DNA of 64,000 nt from Eriocheir sinensis. Lineage: Eukaryota > Arthropoda > Malacostraca > Decapoda > Varunidae. The stretch spans positions 868,001 through 932,000 of the forward strand of contig NW_026111787.1 of the NCBI RefSeq assembly GCF_024679095.1. The letters are read 5' to 3'. Positions 39,460 through 49,655 of this stretch are shown in pieces (within the stretch, counting starts at the first letter, position 1; each line of letters starts with the position of its first letter). The notes beneath the pieces were generated by a model, which had not been told where the DNA came from, did no database searches, and worked only from the letters and a program-made list of their open reading frames with translations. The position numbers were made by a program, and so were the translations under genes.

Positions 39460-40294
39460 TCTTAAGGTCTAGATAATCACAGGCAATGGCTTCTGTAGTT
39501 AGCGTGTTAGGAAGAATGTAAACTCTGCGTTTATGCGTAAAAAAGTGCAAGGTCTTGCCGAATTCTGATTTGAGATTTCGGCTGAGGTTGTTCTTTGTTG
39601 ATTCACTAAGATCGACACACTTTTCACGTAAGAGAGACTCCAGTTTTGAAATTAGGTCTGAAAGCGGAATGATGCGTGGCTTCGAAAACAGATCACTACG
39701 TATGTATCTGTACAAGTCAACCCGCGCTGCGTCGACTTCAATTTGTTCATTGATTTTGTCCATAACTGGCTGTTTCTTCACGTATGCTTTGTAGCAAGAG
39801 GCATGGTAATGGGCCTCAGCCGCCACGATATCCCTTGAAGTAACTGACAAAATCCTTACATCTGATTTCTTAGTTGCAGCATCTCGTATTTGTGTATCAG
39901 CCCGCAAATCCAGTGCTTGAATCAGTCTTTCACGTGTTTTCGAACCCTTTGTGTATTTTGACTGTTTTTCACAGAATATACAATTCTTGTCATATACACG
40001 CGATGATGTATCGGACGTCCTCTGGCGTTTCGATTGCCTTGGTTGTTCATCCTTCTGCTCATCTGTGTCAGGATTAGGATCAGTCAGTTTCGCAAGAGTT
40101 TTCTTATGCGTAAAGTCTGATCTGCAACTACTGTGGTAGAGAATGTCAGGTACTTTATTCATATCATCACTGGCAAGCTTCATGATTGGCTCAAATTGTC
40201 GAACTCTTGCTGCCTCATAGAGTGTTTTCCACGCAGAAGCAAGTGTCAATCGAACAAGCTTATCAGGCAAAGCCAGCTTCTTAGGTTCAGTCAT
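39425..40294 (-). CDS. N-terminal part of the Academ-like transposase (frameshifted)
   Basis: 289 codons from an ATG at 40294 to a TGA at 39425, overlapping the next ORF by 35 bp in a different frame. It carries a zinc-binding pattern: CRSDF at about 58, CIFCEK at about 105 and AHYHASCYKAYV at about 163, set in basic, Lys-rich sequence; this suggests DNA binding. Since upstream of the overlap the larger ORF meets a stop almost at once, and this ORF has no other C-terminus, the two are halves of one protein of about 1530 residues broken by a one-base indel near 39435-39455. A small intron is less likely because the overlap leaves no room for one. It could also be an assembly error. Confidence 0.8.
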   Translation of the reverse strand: MTEPKKLALPDKLVRLTLASAWKTLYEAARVRQFEPIMKLASDDMNKVPDILYHSSCRSDFTHKKTLAKLTDPNPDTDEQKDEQPRQSKRQRTSDTSSRVYDKNCIFCEKQSKYTKGSKTRERLIQALDLRADTQIRDAATKKSDVRILSVTSRDIVAAEAHYHASCYKAYVKKQPVMDKINEQIEVDAARVDLYRYIRSDLFSKPRIIPLSDLISKLESLLREKCVDLSESTKNNLSRNLKSEFGKTLHFFTHKRRVYILPNTLTTEAIACDYLDLKSELADLLWGKM

Positions 40295-40802
40295 GGTGAT
40301 GCTGTCTCATTGACTGTACTGAAGTTGGTTACTTGGTCACACCTGTAATATAATAATAAATAATTTGATTAGTATAATTAGAGAGGACAAGTGTTTGGGT
40401 GATATGCAAGTGTTTGGGAAAAATCCTCCTCGTTTGAAAATTATATAATTGGTTATAACACTGTTTTGAGCATTAAAATGTAATTTTATTACAGCAATAA
40501 GTTACATAATTATATAATGAGCATTTTCAGTAAGTAATTCTGAACAAAATAAGACTGATTCCATGAAGATTGGCTGATCTATGAGAAAACTATGACCAAA
40601 AATCTGATCAGATGTCATACATCTGAAAAATCTAGACGACTTTAAATATGGCTGTCGTTGGGGCACAAAGCTACTCAACCAAAACGTCCAAGCCCTAATT
40701 TTGGACACTTTAGAAATCAAACTAACCAAAAATCATGATTGGGTCTGTTCACTAATTTGATTGTCAAACGTCAAAATATTGGGGCTGGCTCATGGACTAT
40801 TA

Positions 40803-41137
40803 AATGCAATTTTGGCCCTTTGACCCTGCATATTATATTTGCAAAGAAGGCTTTTGCTCATGAAACTACACAGCAACTTTGATACCATATCCTTCTTATT
40901 CATACCACCTATGCGAATACACTTACTATACATTTCTTGAAAATAAGTGGCATTTTCCAAATCCCTTTCTACAGTTTGAAGTTCTTCTAAGGTGTTACTC
41001 CGCTTGATAGTCAGATCTATACCACTGTCACTAAATGAGCTAACACAGTTGACAGATTGCAAATCTCAACTCCAGCTTCGTACCTCTCCCCTCTTGCCTC
41101 ACATCTAACAGCAGGTGAAGAACACGTTTCTGGAACC
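40803..41137 (-). pseudogene. DUF4806-type gene copy 1: last exon, 5' part
   Basis: Acceptor TCCTCAATAG at 41138 precedes a frame reading FQKRVLHLLLDVR, the usual start of a DUF4806-like domain. A frameshift near 41050-41075 changes the frame to LQSVNCVSSF, which runs on through CIRIGGMNKKDMVSKLL, SFMSKSLLCKYNMQGQRAK to AF at 40803, where the transposon begins. The entry phase (1) fits the donor at 41863. DUF4806 proteins are of unknown function and in arthropods are often linked to mobile elements. Frameshift plus insertion make this exon non-functional. Confidence 0.85.
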
Positions 41138-41862
41138 CTATTGAGGAAATAACCAAATGAGAAACACGAGAGGGGTTAAGTGGATTGATCTAAAGGCACA
41201 TATCATTGTTTCTATTTCTCTCTCTCTCTGATGTCTCTAAAAAATCAGAAAACTGTCCAGCACAAAAGTATGAAAAATTTACCTTCTTTGAAGTCTTTTG
41301 TACAGTGGTAGGACATATGTGTTGTCACAGTTTCCAAAATGTTTGGGCGCCAGATGTTCGTTCTCAGTGGGAGTGATGCGTGTACGTGTCAATGTATGTT
41401 AGTGTGGGTGTGGGCGTGGGGGTGTATCTATATTCTTGAAAATATTTCATCACATTTCGTAAGTAATTGTACGCTTGAACAGGTCATGAGTATATTGTTT
41501 TACTAAAAATATTCTCAAGTCGGAGCCGGTGAACGAAGCATAGCGGACAGTGTGACAACACTTGGGTACTGCTATTGTATAATATATTCTTATAAGGGGA
41601 GGCTGGCATGACTACAGCTGTTTTCTCAAAGAAATGTTATTATCTCCCCCAAAAGTTTTAATTATTTTAAGTGACAAACGTTCATCTATACTACGATTCT
41701 CAAGGAGTCGCATTATAGTATCATAATGAGACTTTAACCAATAAAAAGTATTACATGAAAGATATCAAAAGTCTGACAATTACTACTGTTACAGTATCTG
41801 AATCATCATGCTTACAATATAAGTTATTTTACATACAGTATACACAATATGTGACTACTTAC

Positions 41863-42502
41863 TAGCTGTATCCATGGGGAAACTATGATCCTTTGGTTCT
41901 AGCTGCATTTGGCGTTCATCCCTGCCAGTGTGATAGGGTGGGCTGCAGGGGTTATGTTGATCACGTCTGGTACGTTGATCCCTGATGTCACGTCGTTCTT
42001 GTTGGTCCCAACTGTAATGTGGTTCTTGTCGGTCCCTGATGTGATGTTGTTTTTCTTGGTCCCTACTGTAATGTCGTTCTTGTTGGTCCCTGATTTCATG
42101 TAGTTCTTGTTGGTCCCTGGTGTAATGTTCTTGGTCACTACTGTAATGTGGTTCTTCTTGATCCCTGATGTCATGTAGTTCATGTCGGTCCCTGATGAGA
42201 TGTTCTTGGTCCCTACTGTAATGTTCTTGTTGATCCCTGATGTGATGTTGTTCTTGTCGGTCCCTGATGTGATGCTGTTCTTGGTCCCTACTGAAACGGC
42301 GTTCTTGTTGGCTCCTGCTGTCATGTAGTTCTTGTTGGTCCCTGATGTCATGTTGTTCTTTTTGGTTCTTACTGTAATGTTGCTGAGGTCGGTCCAGGCT
42401 GTTATGGCTGTCATTCTTAAGTTTCTTGGTATGGCCAGGTTGCAAGACTTGTAATAATCTTGGCTAGATCCAGACATTGGAGAACGTTGTTCATCCACAT
42501 CC
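41863..42502 (-). pseudogene. DUF4806-type gene copy 1: exon with 9-residue repeats
   Basis: A 640-bp exon bounded by ATTCTCAG (acceptor) and GCTA/GTAAGT (donor). It enters in the frame DVDEQRSPMSGSSQDYYKSC, but the repeat frame that reaches the donor in phase is another one, because the entry frame stops at 41899. A one-base shift near 42440-42460 is implied. The repeat frame holds about 14 degenerate units of 9 residues (HDIRDQQEL, HHIRDRQEQ, HYSRDQE), a 27-bp period in DNA with some 21-24-bp units. It ends DHSFPMDTA. The same architecture, but about ten times longer, is seen in copy 2 at 58763-62672. The protein segment is hydrophilic and probably unstructured. Confidence 0.78.
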
Positions 42503-42818
42503 CTGAGAATATAATGCCAGAGATTACTATATCTAATAATACATTTTTTTTATATTAAAAAGCATATTTCTTGACATATTAAATTGCACTAAACTAATTC
42601 AAAGAATTCAGATGATTTTTCTTCTTTTATAATTCTCATACCAAACATTGTTAAAACAGCAATTACACAGTTTGTCTATATTAATTTCCTCATCTGTCCA
42701 GAATGTTCCTTCCTCAATAACCTGAAATTTTGCCCAGTACTAATTACAGATTCACCATTATTCAGATTTTTAAGTGTGATAATTCATTAATTTAAATAGA
42801 CATACTCATGTTTATATA

Positions 42819-43836
42819 CAGTCCTCATCATAAGCATTGTCGCTGCAACTTCCCTGAGCATCTTAACCCCTTCACTACGGTGACGCTTATATTGGCGTTA
42901 TGACTTTATAATTTAACGTTGGAATTTGTATATTACAACATAAGAATATAAGGCTTTGTTTTCTCTGTATGTTAGTGTGCATCTCTGAAATCCTGTAAAG
43001 AAGGGGTTAAGTGCTTAAGAGTTTACGCTCCTGCTGATCCGTTGCAGTTACATTAAACCAAAATTATCAAACATCTGGCAACTCAGAGAGTGTGTGAGGT
43101 GACATTTTAGCAGTAAATTGTCACTTACCCGCTCACAACTGACATAAAAGGAGCAATATTCATGTGTACCTTCTCTCACTACCTACCCCAGACTGGCCTG
43201 CAGTCACTCACTGTTTCCACGCATACCTTGACATTGGCTCACTGCATGACCTTGTCAAGGGAGGACATCACAGCCATTACATTCCTTACAAGGCCAGATG
43301 AACCATTCGGGCCACCTCTAAGTAAATGGGTGTCAGTGTTCACCAAATTCAGTTGTACGCCATGACACTGGAGACAACAAAACATAAGAAAAAAATTCCT
43401 GGCAAGCCCCACAAGATATCTAGTAGAACTCTGTGACTGGTGCACCATGAAATGGGGTCCAAGCCAAAAAATAAAAGAAAATAACTTAAGAGTGGTTTGT
43501 TCAGTCTTGTAAAGGGAGGTAGTGGTTGTGGTGTCCTCCCTTGACAAGGTCATGCAGTTAGCCATTGTCAAGTTATACACGGAAACAGTAAGTGACTGAA
43601 AGCCTGTCTGGGGTAGGTTGTGAGAGGAGGTTTGCATGAAAATTTCTCCCTTGTGTCAGCTGTGAGCGGGTAAATGACAATTTGCCACTAAAATTTCGTC
43701 ACGCACACTCATTTAGTTGCCGTATGTGTGATAATTTGGTTTAACGTGACTGCAACAGACCAGTGGGAGCATGAACTCTTTTAAACACTCAAGACGCTCA
43801 GGAAAGTCACAGCAACGATGTTTATAACGAGGATTG
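42819..43836. mobile_element. 1-kb TA-flanked foldback element
   Basis: Ends CAGTCCTCATCATAAGCATT and (inward) CAATCCTCGTTATAAACATC are flanked by TA (42817-42818, 43837-43838). The inverted arms are about 330 bp long and similar throughout (CCTACCCCAGAC, CTGCATGACCTTGTCAAGGG in both), with a 220-bp centre. TA flanks suggest a Tc1/mariner-like mover. A smaller TTAA element is nested in the left arm. It lies in an intron of copy 1. Confidence 0.82.
42867..43006. mobile_element. 140-bp TTAA-flanked MITE
   Basis: Inverted ends CCCCTTCACTAC and (inward) CCCCTTCTTTAC, flanked by TTAA at 42863-42866 and 43007-43010. The interrupted foldback arm reads through once it is removed, which confirms the insertion. 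Confidence 0.82.
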
Positions 43837-43958
43837 TATTACTACCTGATATACAGATTGTGTGGTAGGAATTACTTCTAACCAAATTTTTCACATGCAT
43901 CTCAATTAGTATGAAAACCCTGAAAGGGTTTATTAGGAGAAAATAGAGAATTACTTAC

Positions 43959-44154
43959 CAATCACAATCAGAAGAACTTGACCTTCTTAGAAATGAAGTA
44001 GAAGTTACACTTCTGCTTCTGGTAGATGACGTTTGAGACTGAGGTGATGGTGTGGCCCCATTTGGTAGTGAAGGCAGCTTTTGAGGAGGATCTGGAACCT
44101 TGTTCAGAGGTGAAATCCCTTTCTTTGTCTTGGCTGGAGTAACTTCCTGCAACA
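43959..44154 (-). pseudogene. DUF4806-type gene copy 1: Pro/Ser-rich exon
   Basis: Acceptor TTTTCCTTCAG and donor GATTG/GTAAGT enclose 196 bp. In the phase set by the previous exon it reads VLQEVTPAKTKKGISPLNK, then a Pro/Ser-rich stretch, then SSSSDCD, with no stop, and its exit phase fits the next exon. Low-complexity, charged sequence. No known domain. Confidence 0.72.
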
Positions 44155-44233
44155 CTGAAGGAAAAAAATATCTATTTAGTAAACCAGATTTCACATAATT
44201 ATAACAATAAGAAAAGCAGCACTTGCTTTGTAA

Positions 44234-44520
44234 CCTGTCTGCTACCGCTGACGCGTCTCACGCGTTCAAAGCTAAACCACTCCTATATACGCTGACGCCA
44301 GAACATTATCGTAATAAATCGCAATAGAAAGAATGCTTTCATGCGCATTTCGGCGTTCACTTGAGTGCAGCACTTCTAGGGGACGGTGAGTGGAATGAAC
44401 AACTTTTCGTATTGGTTTTGGCTATATTAAGTAATTTTAGCCCCCCAAAAAGAAAAAAAAATTGGCCAATGGGCGGTATAGAGCGCATCTTTTATTTCCC
44501 ACAGGGCGGTAGCAGATGGG
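44234..44520. mobile_element. 287-bp TTAA-type MITE
   Basis: Ends CCTGTCTGCTACCGC and (inward) CCCATCTGCTACCGC are inverted, flanked by GTAA (44230-44233, probably a decayed TTAA) and TTAA (44521-44524). Intronic. Confidence 0.75.
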
Positions 44521-44533
44521 TTAAATTAGTATA

Positions 44534-44725
44534 CTGTTGACCCATGCTAACTCCAGACTAATAGGGGAAAGGTTGGTCTGACAAATGCAAATGTCCGACA
44601 GATGAATTTACCCCCTCCAAAGGAGAAGAAAAAAAAAAAAAAGCAGGTACTTACACTTGGACTTTAGTCCCTGGGTCGGTCAGAGTCCAAGTTAGTGAGG
44701 AGTCTGAGTTAGCGAGGGTCAACAG
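44534..44725. mobile_element. 192-bp TA-flanked MITE
   Basis: Inverted ends CTGTTGACCC with GCTAACTC further in on both sides, flanked by TA (44532-44533, 44726-44727). This end type resembles pogo/Tigger-like elements. It lies 20 bp from an exon of copy 1. Confidence 0.78.
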
Positions 44726-44748
44726 TATTTGCATCTTTGCCTACGTAC

Positions 44749-44910
44749 CACGCATATCCTGGCTACTGACAAAGCCATCTGGAAGGATCTTCTTAGGACG
44801 TTTTCTCTTGATCCTTGATACACCATTACTATCACCATCAGAGTCAGCACTGCTCAGAGTATCCTCAACTGTAGATGTGTGCAGGTAATCTTCACAGTCT
44901 TGGTAACTAT
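44749..44910 (-). pseudogene. DUF4806-type gene copy 1: acidic/basic exon
   Basis: Acceptor TTCATATTTCAG and donor GCGTG/GTACGT bound 162 bp. It reads DSYQDCEDYLHTSTVED, an acidic Ser/Asp stretch, then IKRKRPKKILPDGFVSSQD. The basic run could be a nuclear localisation signal. The exon matches the exon at 63836-64000 of copy 2 (YKECEQH, then KKRMKKALPKDFISSQD) in order and in phase. Confidence 0.82.
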
Positions 44911-45199
44911 CTGAAATATGAACAGAAAACAATAAATTATTTTACCATACATGCAGAACTCTACCAAACATGTGGGGTGGCACTTGAAAAGCAGAAATGC
45001 ATGACACGAACTCCAAATTTACTTAAACTACTTTCACACATACATGCTCCATACAAAAGTTGGTAATATGATTCCTTCAAACATTTGAATTTTTGCCTAC
45101 ACAGCCAGGTCCCTCTTGAATGTTTAAAGGTTGCCAATGAGTGGCAGAGCAAAGGGACAGTGCACAAACAGTGTGAATGCACACTGTAACAACCACTAC

Positions 45200-45440
45200 A
45201 TATATGGTGGACTGCCCAGGGCCCCTCTTCACCCACTGAGACCCAAGCCAGCCTTGGCTATGGCTGCTGACACTGGGAGGCCATATCGGATGACTCAAAA
45301 CCCCCCACACCTTGCTCACAGGGGGGTAATCTCTAGTTGTCAGCGATATTTTTTATCGGTCTGAGCAGGACTCGATCATACTACACGCTGCACCAAAATG
45401 GCAGGCACATGCTACCACTGAGCTAGCCAGTGGCTAGGAG
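45200..45440 (-). mobile_element. tRNA-Gly-like SINE
   Basis: Minus strand from about 45435: TAGCTCAGTGGTAGCATG matches a tRNA A box region, and GATCGAGTCCTGC about 35 bp on is a B box variant. The anticodon-loop region CCTGCCATTTTGG resembles tRNA-Gly. It lacks a proper acceptor stem, so it is a SINE. Confidence 0.65.
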
Positions 45441-45605
45441 CCCTGGACATGGGTCACAACCCCCCATTAATACATGGTACTCACTCACTGCTTGTGGACA
45501 GGGGCGTGGGGTATCAGAAAAAATGCACAAATTTTCCTCTACGCCCGGGAATCGAAACCAGGCTCTCTCGGTTGTAAGCCAAGTGTGCTATGATTACACC
45601 AAATG
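45441..45605 (-). mobile_element. Second tRNA-derived SINE
   Basis: Minus strand from about 45600: GTGTAATCATAGCACACTTG, then CTTACAACCGAGAGAG, then GGTTTCGATTCCCGGGCG (B box with one inserted T). It abuts the tRNA-Gly-like SINE, also on the minus strand. Both are intronic between copy 1 exons. Confidence 0.6.
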
Positions 45606-45804
45606 CCCTCAGTGCTCCCAAAACAATAGCTCCCAGCCTATGACTTATCTCTACCTCCATACGGTTCCCCCAGGTTCAATGTCCACATCCAAGTACCTAA
45701 ACTTCTCCACCTGCATTCAGATTAATATATAATAACAGAGTCTATGCACTCTCAGCTGTAGCTATACATGAAAAGCAGAAAAATATAAGAAGATTAACAC
45801 CTAC

Positions 45805-46001
45805 CTGATGATATTTTCACTTTAACCAAACGGAATTTCCTCCAAGATTTTAAGTCCGGGTGTTGTTGAGACCTCAATGCCTTCTCTGCATTTACACCTT
45901 GAGGCCAATATAAGACTTGCTCTTCCTCATCGATCCAGCTACATGGTACAGTATGCTCCTCTTCTCGTTTTCCCTCAAGCCAGACTGCTCGTTTCCACAT
46001 C
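45805..46001 (-). pseudogene. DUF4806-type gene copy 1: N-terminal domain exon
   Basis: Acceptor AAATTGTCAG and donor CATCAG/GTAGGT bound 197 bp that read MWKRAVWLEGKREEEHTVP, then CSWIDEEEQVLYWPQ and LKSWRKFRLVKVKISS. This Trp-rich segment (VPCSWI, YWP, W..F..V.V) is the small N-terminal domain that I recall preceding DUF4806 in arthropod proteins. The exit phase fits the next exon. The ATG at 46000 is 1 bp inside the exon; whether it is the start, or an upstream exon exists, cannot be told. The exon itself is intact; downstream exons are broken. Confidence 0.8.
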
Positions 46002-46084
46002 CTGACAATTTATACCAGAGTTAGTAATTCAGAACCTATTGTAATAAGATGTTTTTTATTTCATTTGAAGACATAACCTGTATC

Positions 46085-46239
<155 letters not shown>

Positions 46240-46515
46240 CATACCATCACAGAGGTAAAACAACCCTGCAGCATCAAATGGTGGAGATTAGGTTCAAACA
46301 ATCTTATGTCAAAAATAGATGTGTAAATAGAAATATGACAATGCTGGCAAACATATTTACCTCAATTCTAAATAAGCTATTATATCTTTAACAAAATCAG
46401 TAATTTATAAATGCTACAAATGAAACTTGTCACACCCTGTCAAAAGTAAATAGTCTCACCATTGATGATTATCTTCTCGTATAAAGACTTCCACTAGGTG
46501 TTACAGCCATCTTTA

Positions 46516-46600
46516 GATGTGAAATGAGAACAGGAGGGAATAAAGATGTGAAATGAGAACAGGAGGAATAAAGATGTGAAATGAGAACAGGAGGGAGTAG
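46516..46600. repeat. 28-bp tandem repeat, three units
   Basis: Three near-identical units containing AGATGTGAAATGAGAACAGG. Confidence 0.85.
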
Positions 46601-47303
46601 ATGTAGCACACATGAAAAAAAAAAAAAAAATTGAGGCCAGAATATCCAGAATATAAGACTCAAAAGTTCAGTATGAAAAAGGAGACATTAGAGATACTGT
46701 ATTCATATTATCAAAATAATTTTTTTAAGCAGATGACAAGACAGCAAAGGCAAAAATAATTTAAATATCTTACATACTTTATTCAGTTTTGTCATGCAAA
46801 ATGGTATCAATACTACTCCGTCTTTGTAGGTAATTTCACAACTTTTCTGAACAATTGCTTGGAATGAATAACTTTAATTTTTGTCCTCGAAGTATTTTTC
46901 ATGAACACAATATTGATGAGTTTTGAATCACAAGGTTCAGTGAAAAAATTTTCAGTAAGGCTTTGGCTTAAAACATCACATGTTTCACATGTTACCTCTT
47001 TCAGGAAAACAAAGTCCTCACTTTCCAACAGGAAACAATTATCCTTGTACTTTGTGGAAATGCATGTTTCTAGAGAAGTGTATCTTTCCTTTTCAGCAAG
47101 CCTTTTGAATACTTGTGAGATGGGGTTATTTGTTGACCGCACTAACTTTTTATTTTATATAAATGATTCTCAAAGGGGAATGCACTTAAAGAATTCAGTG
47201 AGCACTGATAGCTTTCCACATCATCAGCTAAATGGATGACATTATGTACATTATATACAACAAAATGAGGACCAAATACATCATGACATTGTTGCACAAA
47301 ATA

Positions 47304-47562
47304 CCAGGGTGTGGAGTCGGATTTTCAAAACTCTGACTCCGACTCCACTCCGACTCCAGTAATTTAAATGTTTTGCGACTCCGCCAACTCCAGTAAATTT
47401 AAATTTAAATATTGCGACTCGACTCCGACTCTAGTAAATTTAAATGTTGTGACTCCGACTCCGACTCCAGTAAATTTAAATGTTGCGACTCCGAAACTCC
47501 GACTCCAGGAAATTTGAAGGTTGCATGACTCTGACCGTTTTTTTTTTTTTTTTTTACAGTAT

Positions 47563-47646
<84 letters not shown>

Positions 47647-48175
47647 TATATATATATATATATATATTTTACCATCCTTGGATATCACTTAGCAATTATC
47701 CTCCATGATAGAATTAAATATACACATTAGCTCATGCAAAACACCATAAAATATGGCAAAAGGGATACCTGTACTATCTGTTGTCAGGGTGGTTGTTGCG
47801 GCATGTACCGCCCTCCTTCCTTAAGGTATATCCTCAAGAAAATACAAAATAAAAAGCATGAAAAAATATTAAAAATACCAATATTCCCGCAGACTGTTTG
47901 ATTGGACATATCTTCCAAAACGTCAATTTCTCCCAATTTGTAAGAATCTCCATGAAGTGAAATCTTTACTAAAAAAAATAGCACGTAAAGGAGTCGGAGT
48001 CGCTCATATTTTTACCGACTCTGACTCCGACTCCGACTCCGACTCTGACTCCAATTCCGACTCCGACTCCGACTCCGACTCTGATTCCAATTCCAACTCC
48101 GACTCCGACTCCGGCCAAAAGTAGCCGACTCCTCGACTCCTCGACTCCGACTCCGACTCCGACTCCACACCCCTG
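47304..48175. mobile_element. 872-bp hAT MITE with GACTCC-rich ends
   Basis: Ends CAGGGTGTGGAGTCGG and (inward) CAGGGGTGTGGAGTCGG are inverted, and the flanks carry the 8-bp direct repeat CAAAATAC (47296-47303, 48176-48183). Subterminal DNA consists of repeated GACTCC hexamers on both sides. The centre holds a T run and a (TA)n tract (47568-47668). 8-bp duplication and CAG ends indicate hAT. Inserted in the CMC transposase gene. Confidence 0.9.
47568..47668. repeat. (TA)n microsatellite inside the hAT MITE
   Basis: TA repeats with two TTT interruptions. Confidence 0.95.
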
Positions 48176-49450
48176 CAAAATACTCCAGTAGTTCTTGGGC
48201 ATATGACAAGTAGCCATTCCTTATATAGTTATTTGAATTCAATAAGATACTAAGAGCTACAGTTAGTGACAGGCTTGTTTTGTAGATTTCAGCTGAAACA
48301 ATATCTTTCATTGCAATGATACTTGTATACAAGATGAATTGCCTGAATTCAGTAGCCTTCCAGCGATCAATTAAGGCAAGAGATCTTGGCTGCCTTGCAA
48401 ACTCACTTGGGAGTCTATTTGACATGCCCTTTAAAGCAGCAGACACCAAGCTTAACTGATGCTGGGAGAGTTTACACACTCTCGGACCTCTCATAAGAAA
48501 AAGTAACATTCTTCTTGTGACACCAAGGCAAATTAGATGCATGTAATCAAGAGGGAATCCTTTAACACAGGATATTCCATACTGAATGAGAGGACTTATT
48601 CCCCGTTGATGAGTTCCTTCATAATGACCTAGATTAAATTTTTCATCAGTTCTTTCTCTACATTTATCTTTGGAGTCTAGTATGACAACATTAGAGTCCC
48701 AGGTTCCTTTAATCTCACACCTTTCACAAGCATAATACCCGGTGTGGCCTTTAATGCATTTCAGAAAGGCTCGTGCAGGAGCGTCACATATGAACGAAAT
48801 AATCTCCACTCCTAATCTTTTCCCATCCACAAATAAACCATCTTTTGAAAGTTTCATGTATTCTCCTAAAAAATCTTCTAGAAAACTTTCTACCGGTTCT
48901 GGCTTTGTCTTCCCACAATACAGAGCTACTAATGCTGGCCTGAAATTGCTAAACTTTATCAGTGGCCAGAACTGTTCGTGCCAGCTTATACAATGGAATT
49001 CCATCTACATTTACACTTAATTTAATGAAATCATTGTTTTCTGTGAAATCTTTGTTGCGATTCAATATAATTTGTAAACATGAGCCATTCAAAATAAGAA
49101 TAGCCGTCACCACATTTTTCAACTGTTGTTACGTGCCTTGGCGTTTGATAATGTCATTATCTTTGGAAGATTAAGCCCTCTTTTTAGAGTATTTCTAAAA
49201 AGCTGACCAATTGTGATGTTTTATATTATTCTCAGAGGCCCTTAGCTAATTCCTCCAGAACAAGTCATGTTGATGCTATCTTTAAGTTCAGGTTGACTAT
49301 CACTATAGGTGCCAGATTCTTCTTCTGAAGAGCATATTATATTGTCATCAATCAATTGTTGATAAAGGTGAAATGTAAGGCATATCAGTATTCTCCTTAG
49401 CATCATGAGTTTACTGACTTTAGAAGTATAGTTTCTTCCATCTTCACACA

Positions 49451-49623
49451 ATGAAAAAGAGCTCTTGCAGTTGGCCAGCTGTAATTTCCGGTACCTTTAT
49501 AGTAAGCCATGACACCTGCAAACATATTGAATTATGAGGGATAGTTAACTAAGAATAGATACAGTATCATATATAAGACTGTTTAAAAGTGAAAGAAGCC
49601 TGAAATGGCAGGACCAGAATGCT

Positions 49624-49655
<32 letters not shown>

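Larger units (their letters stand above)
35156..40799 (-). mobile_element. Academ-like DNA transposon, 5644 bp, with both ends and target duplication
   Basis: Both ends read TAGTCCATGAGCCAG inward and are flanked by the direct repeat TTA (35153-35155 and 40800-40802). The inverted ends are long: beyond the tip, AATTAGTGAACAGA, CTTGGACGTTT, and AGTAGCTTT followed by TGCCCCAAC recur in both, for about 165 bp and more weakly to about 260 bp. It encodes one protein, split in two frames (39425-40294 and 35710-39459), with a transposase-like core, XPG/FEN1-like nuclease and Cys8 tail. From memory, Academ transposons have 3-4-bp duplications and one lineage carries an XPG nuclease. It sits in the last exon of a DUF4806-type gene. 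Confidence 0.85.
46813..49450 (-). pseudogene. CMC/EnSpm-type transposase, decayed and interrupted
   Basis: Minus strand order: NNIKHHNWSAF (about 49200), CGDGYSYFEWL (49110), KLSVNVDGIPLYK (49010), a frameshift, then a clean frame from 49004: HEQFWPL, FICDAPARAFLKCIKGHTGY, ACERCEIKG, FPLDYMHLICLGVTRRMLL, RWKATEFRQFILYTSI, LLEYF. There a hAT MITE cuts the gene. Beyond it the frame resumes: VYNVHNVIHLADDVESY, LSAFPFENHLYKI, a frameshift in an A run, RSTNNPISQVFKRLAEKERY and on to a stop at 46813. These are the conserved blocks of animal CACTA/CMC transposases. At least two frameshifts, N-terminal stops and the insertion make it dead. It lies upstream of, and parallel to, DUF4806 copy 1, so both may have come from one element. 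Confidence 0.87.

Noticed and set aside
41899..42498. Thr/Asn-rich 199-residue frame as the true product of the copy 1 repeat exon
   Set aside because: It fits the entry phase but stops before the donor, while the charged Gln/Arg/Asp frame reaches the donor in phase and matches copy 2; a frameshift explains both.
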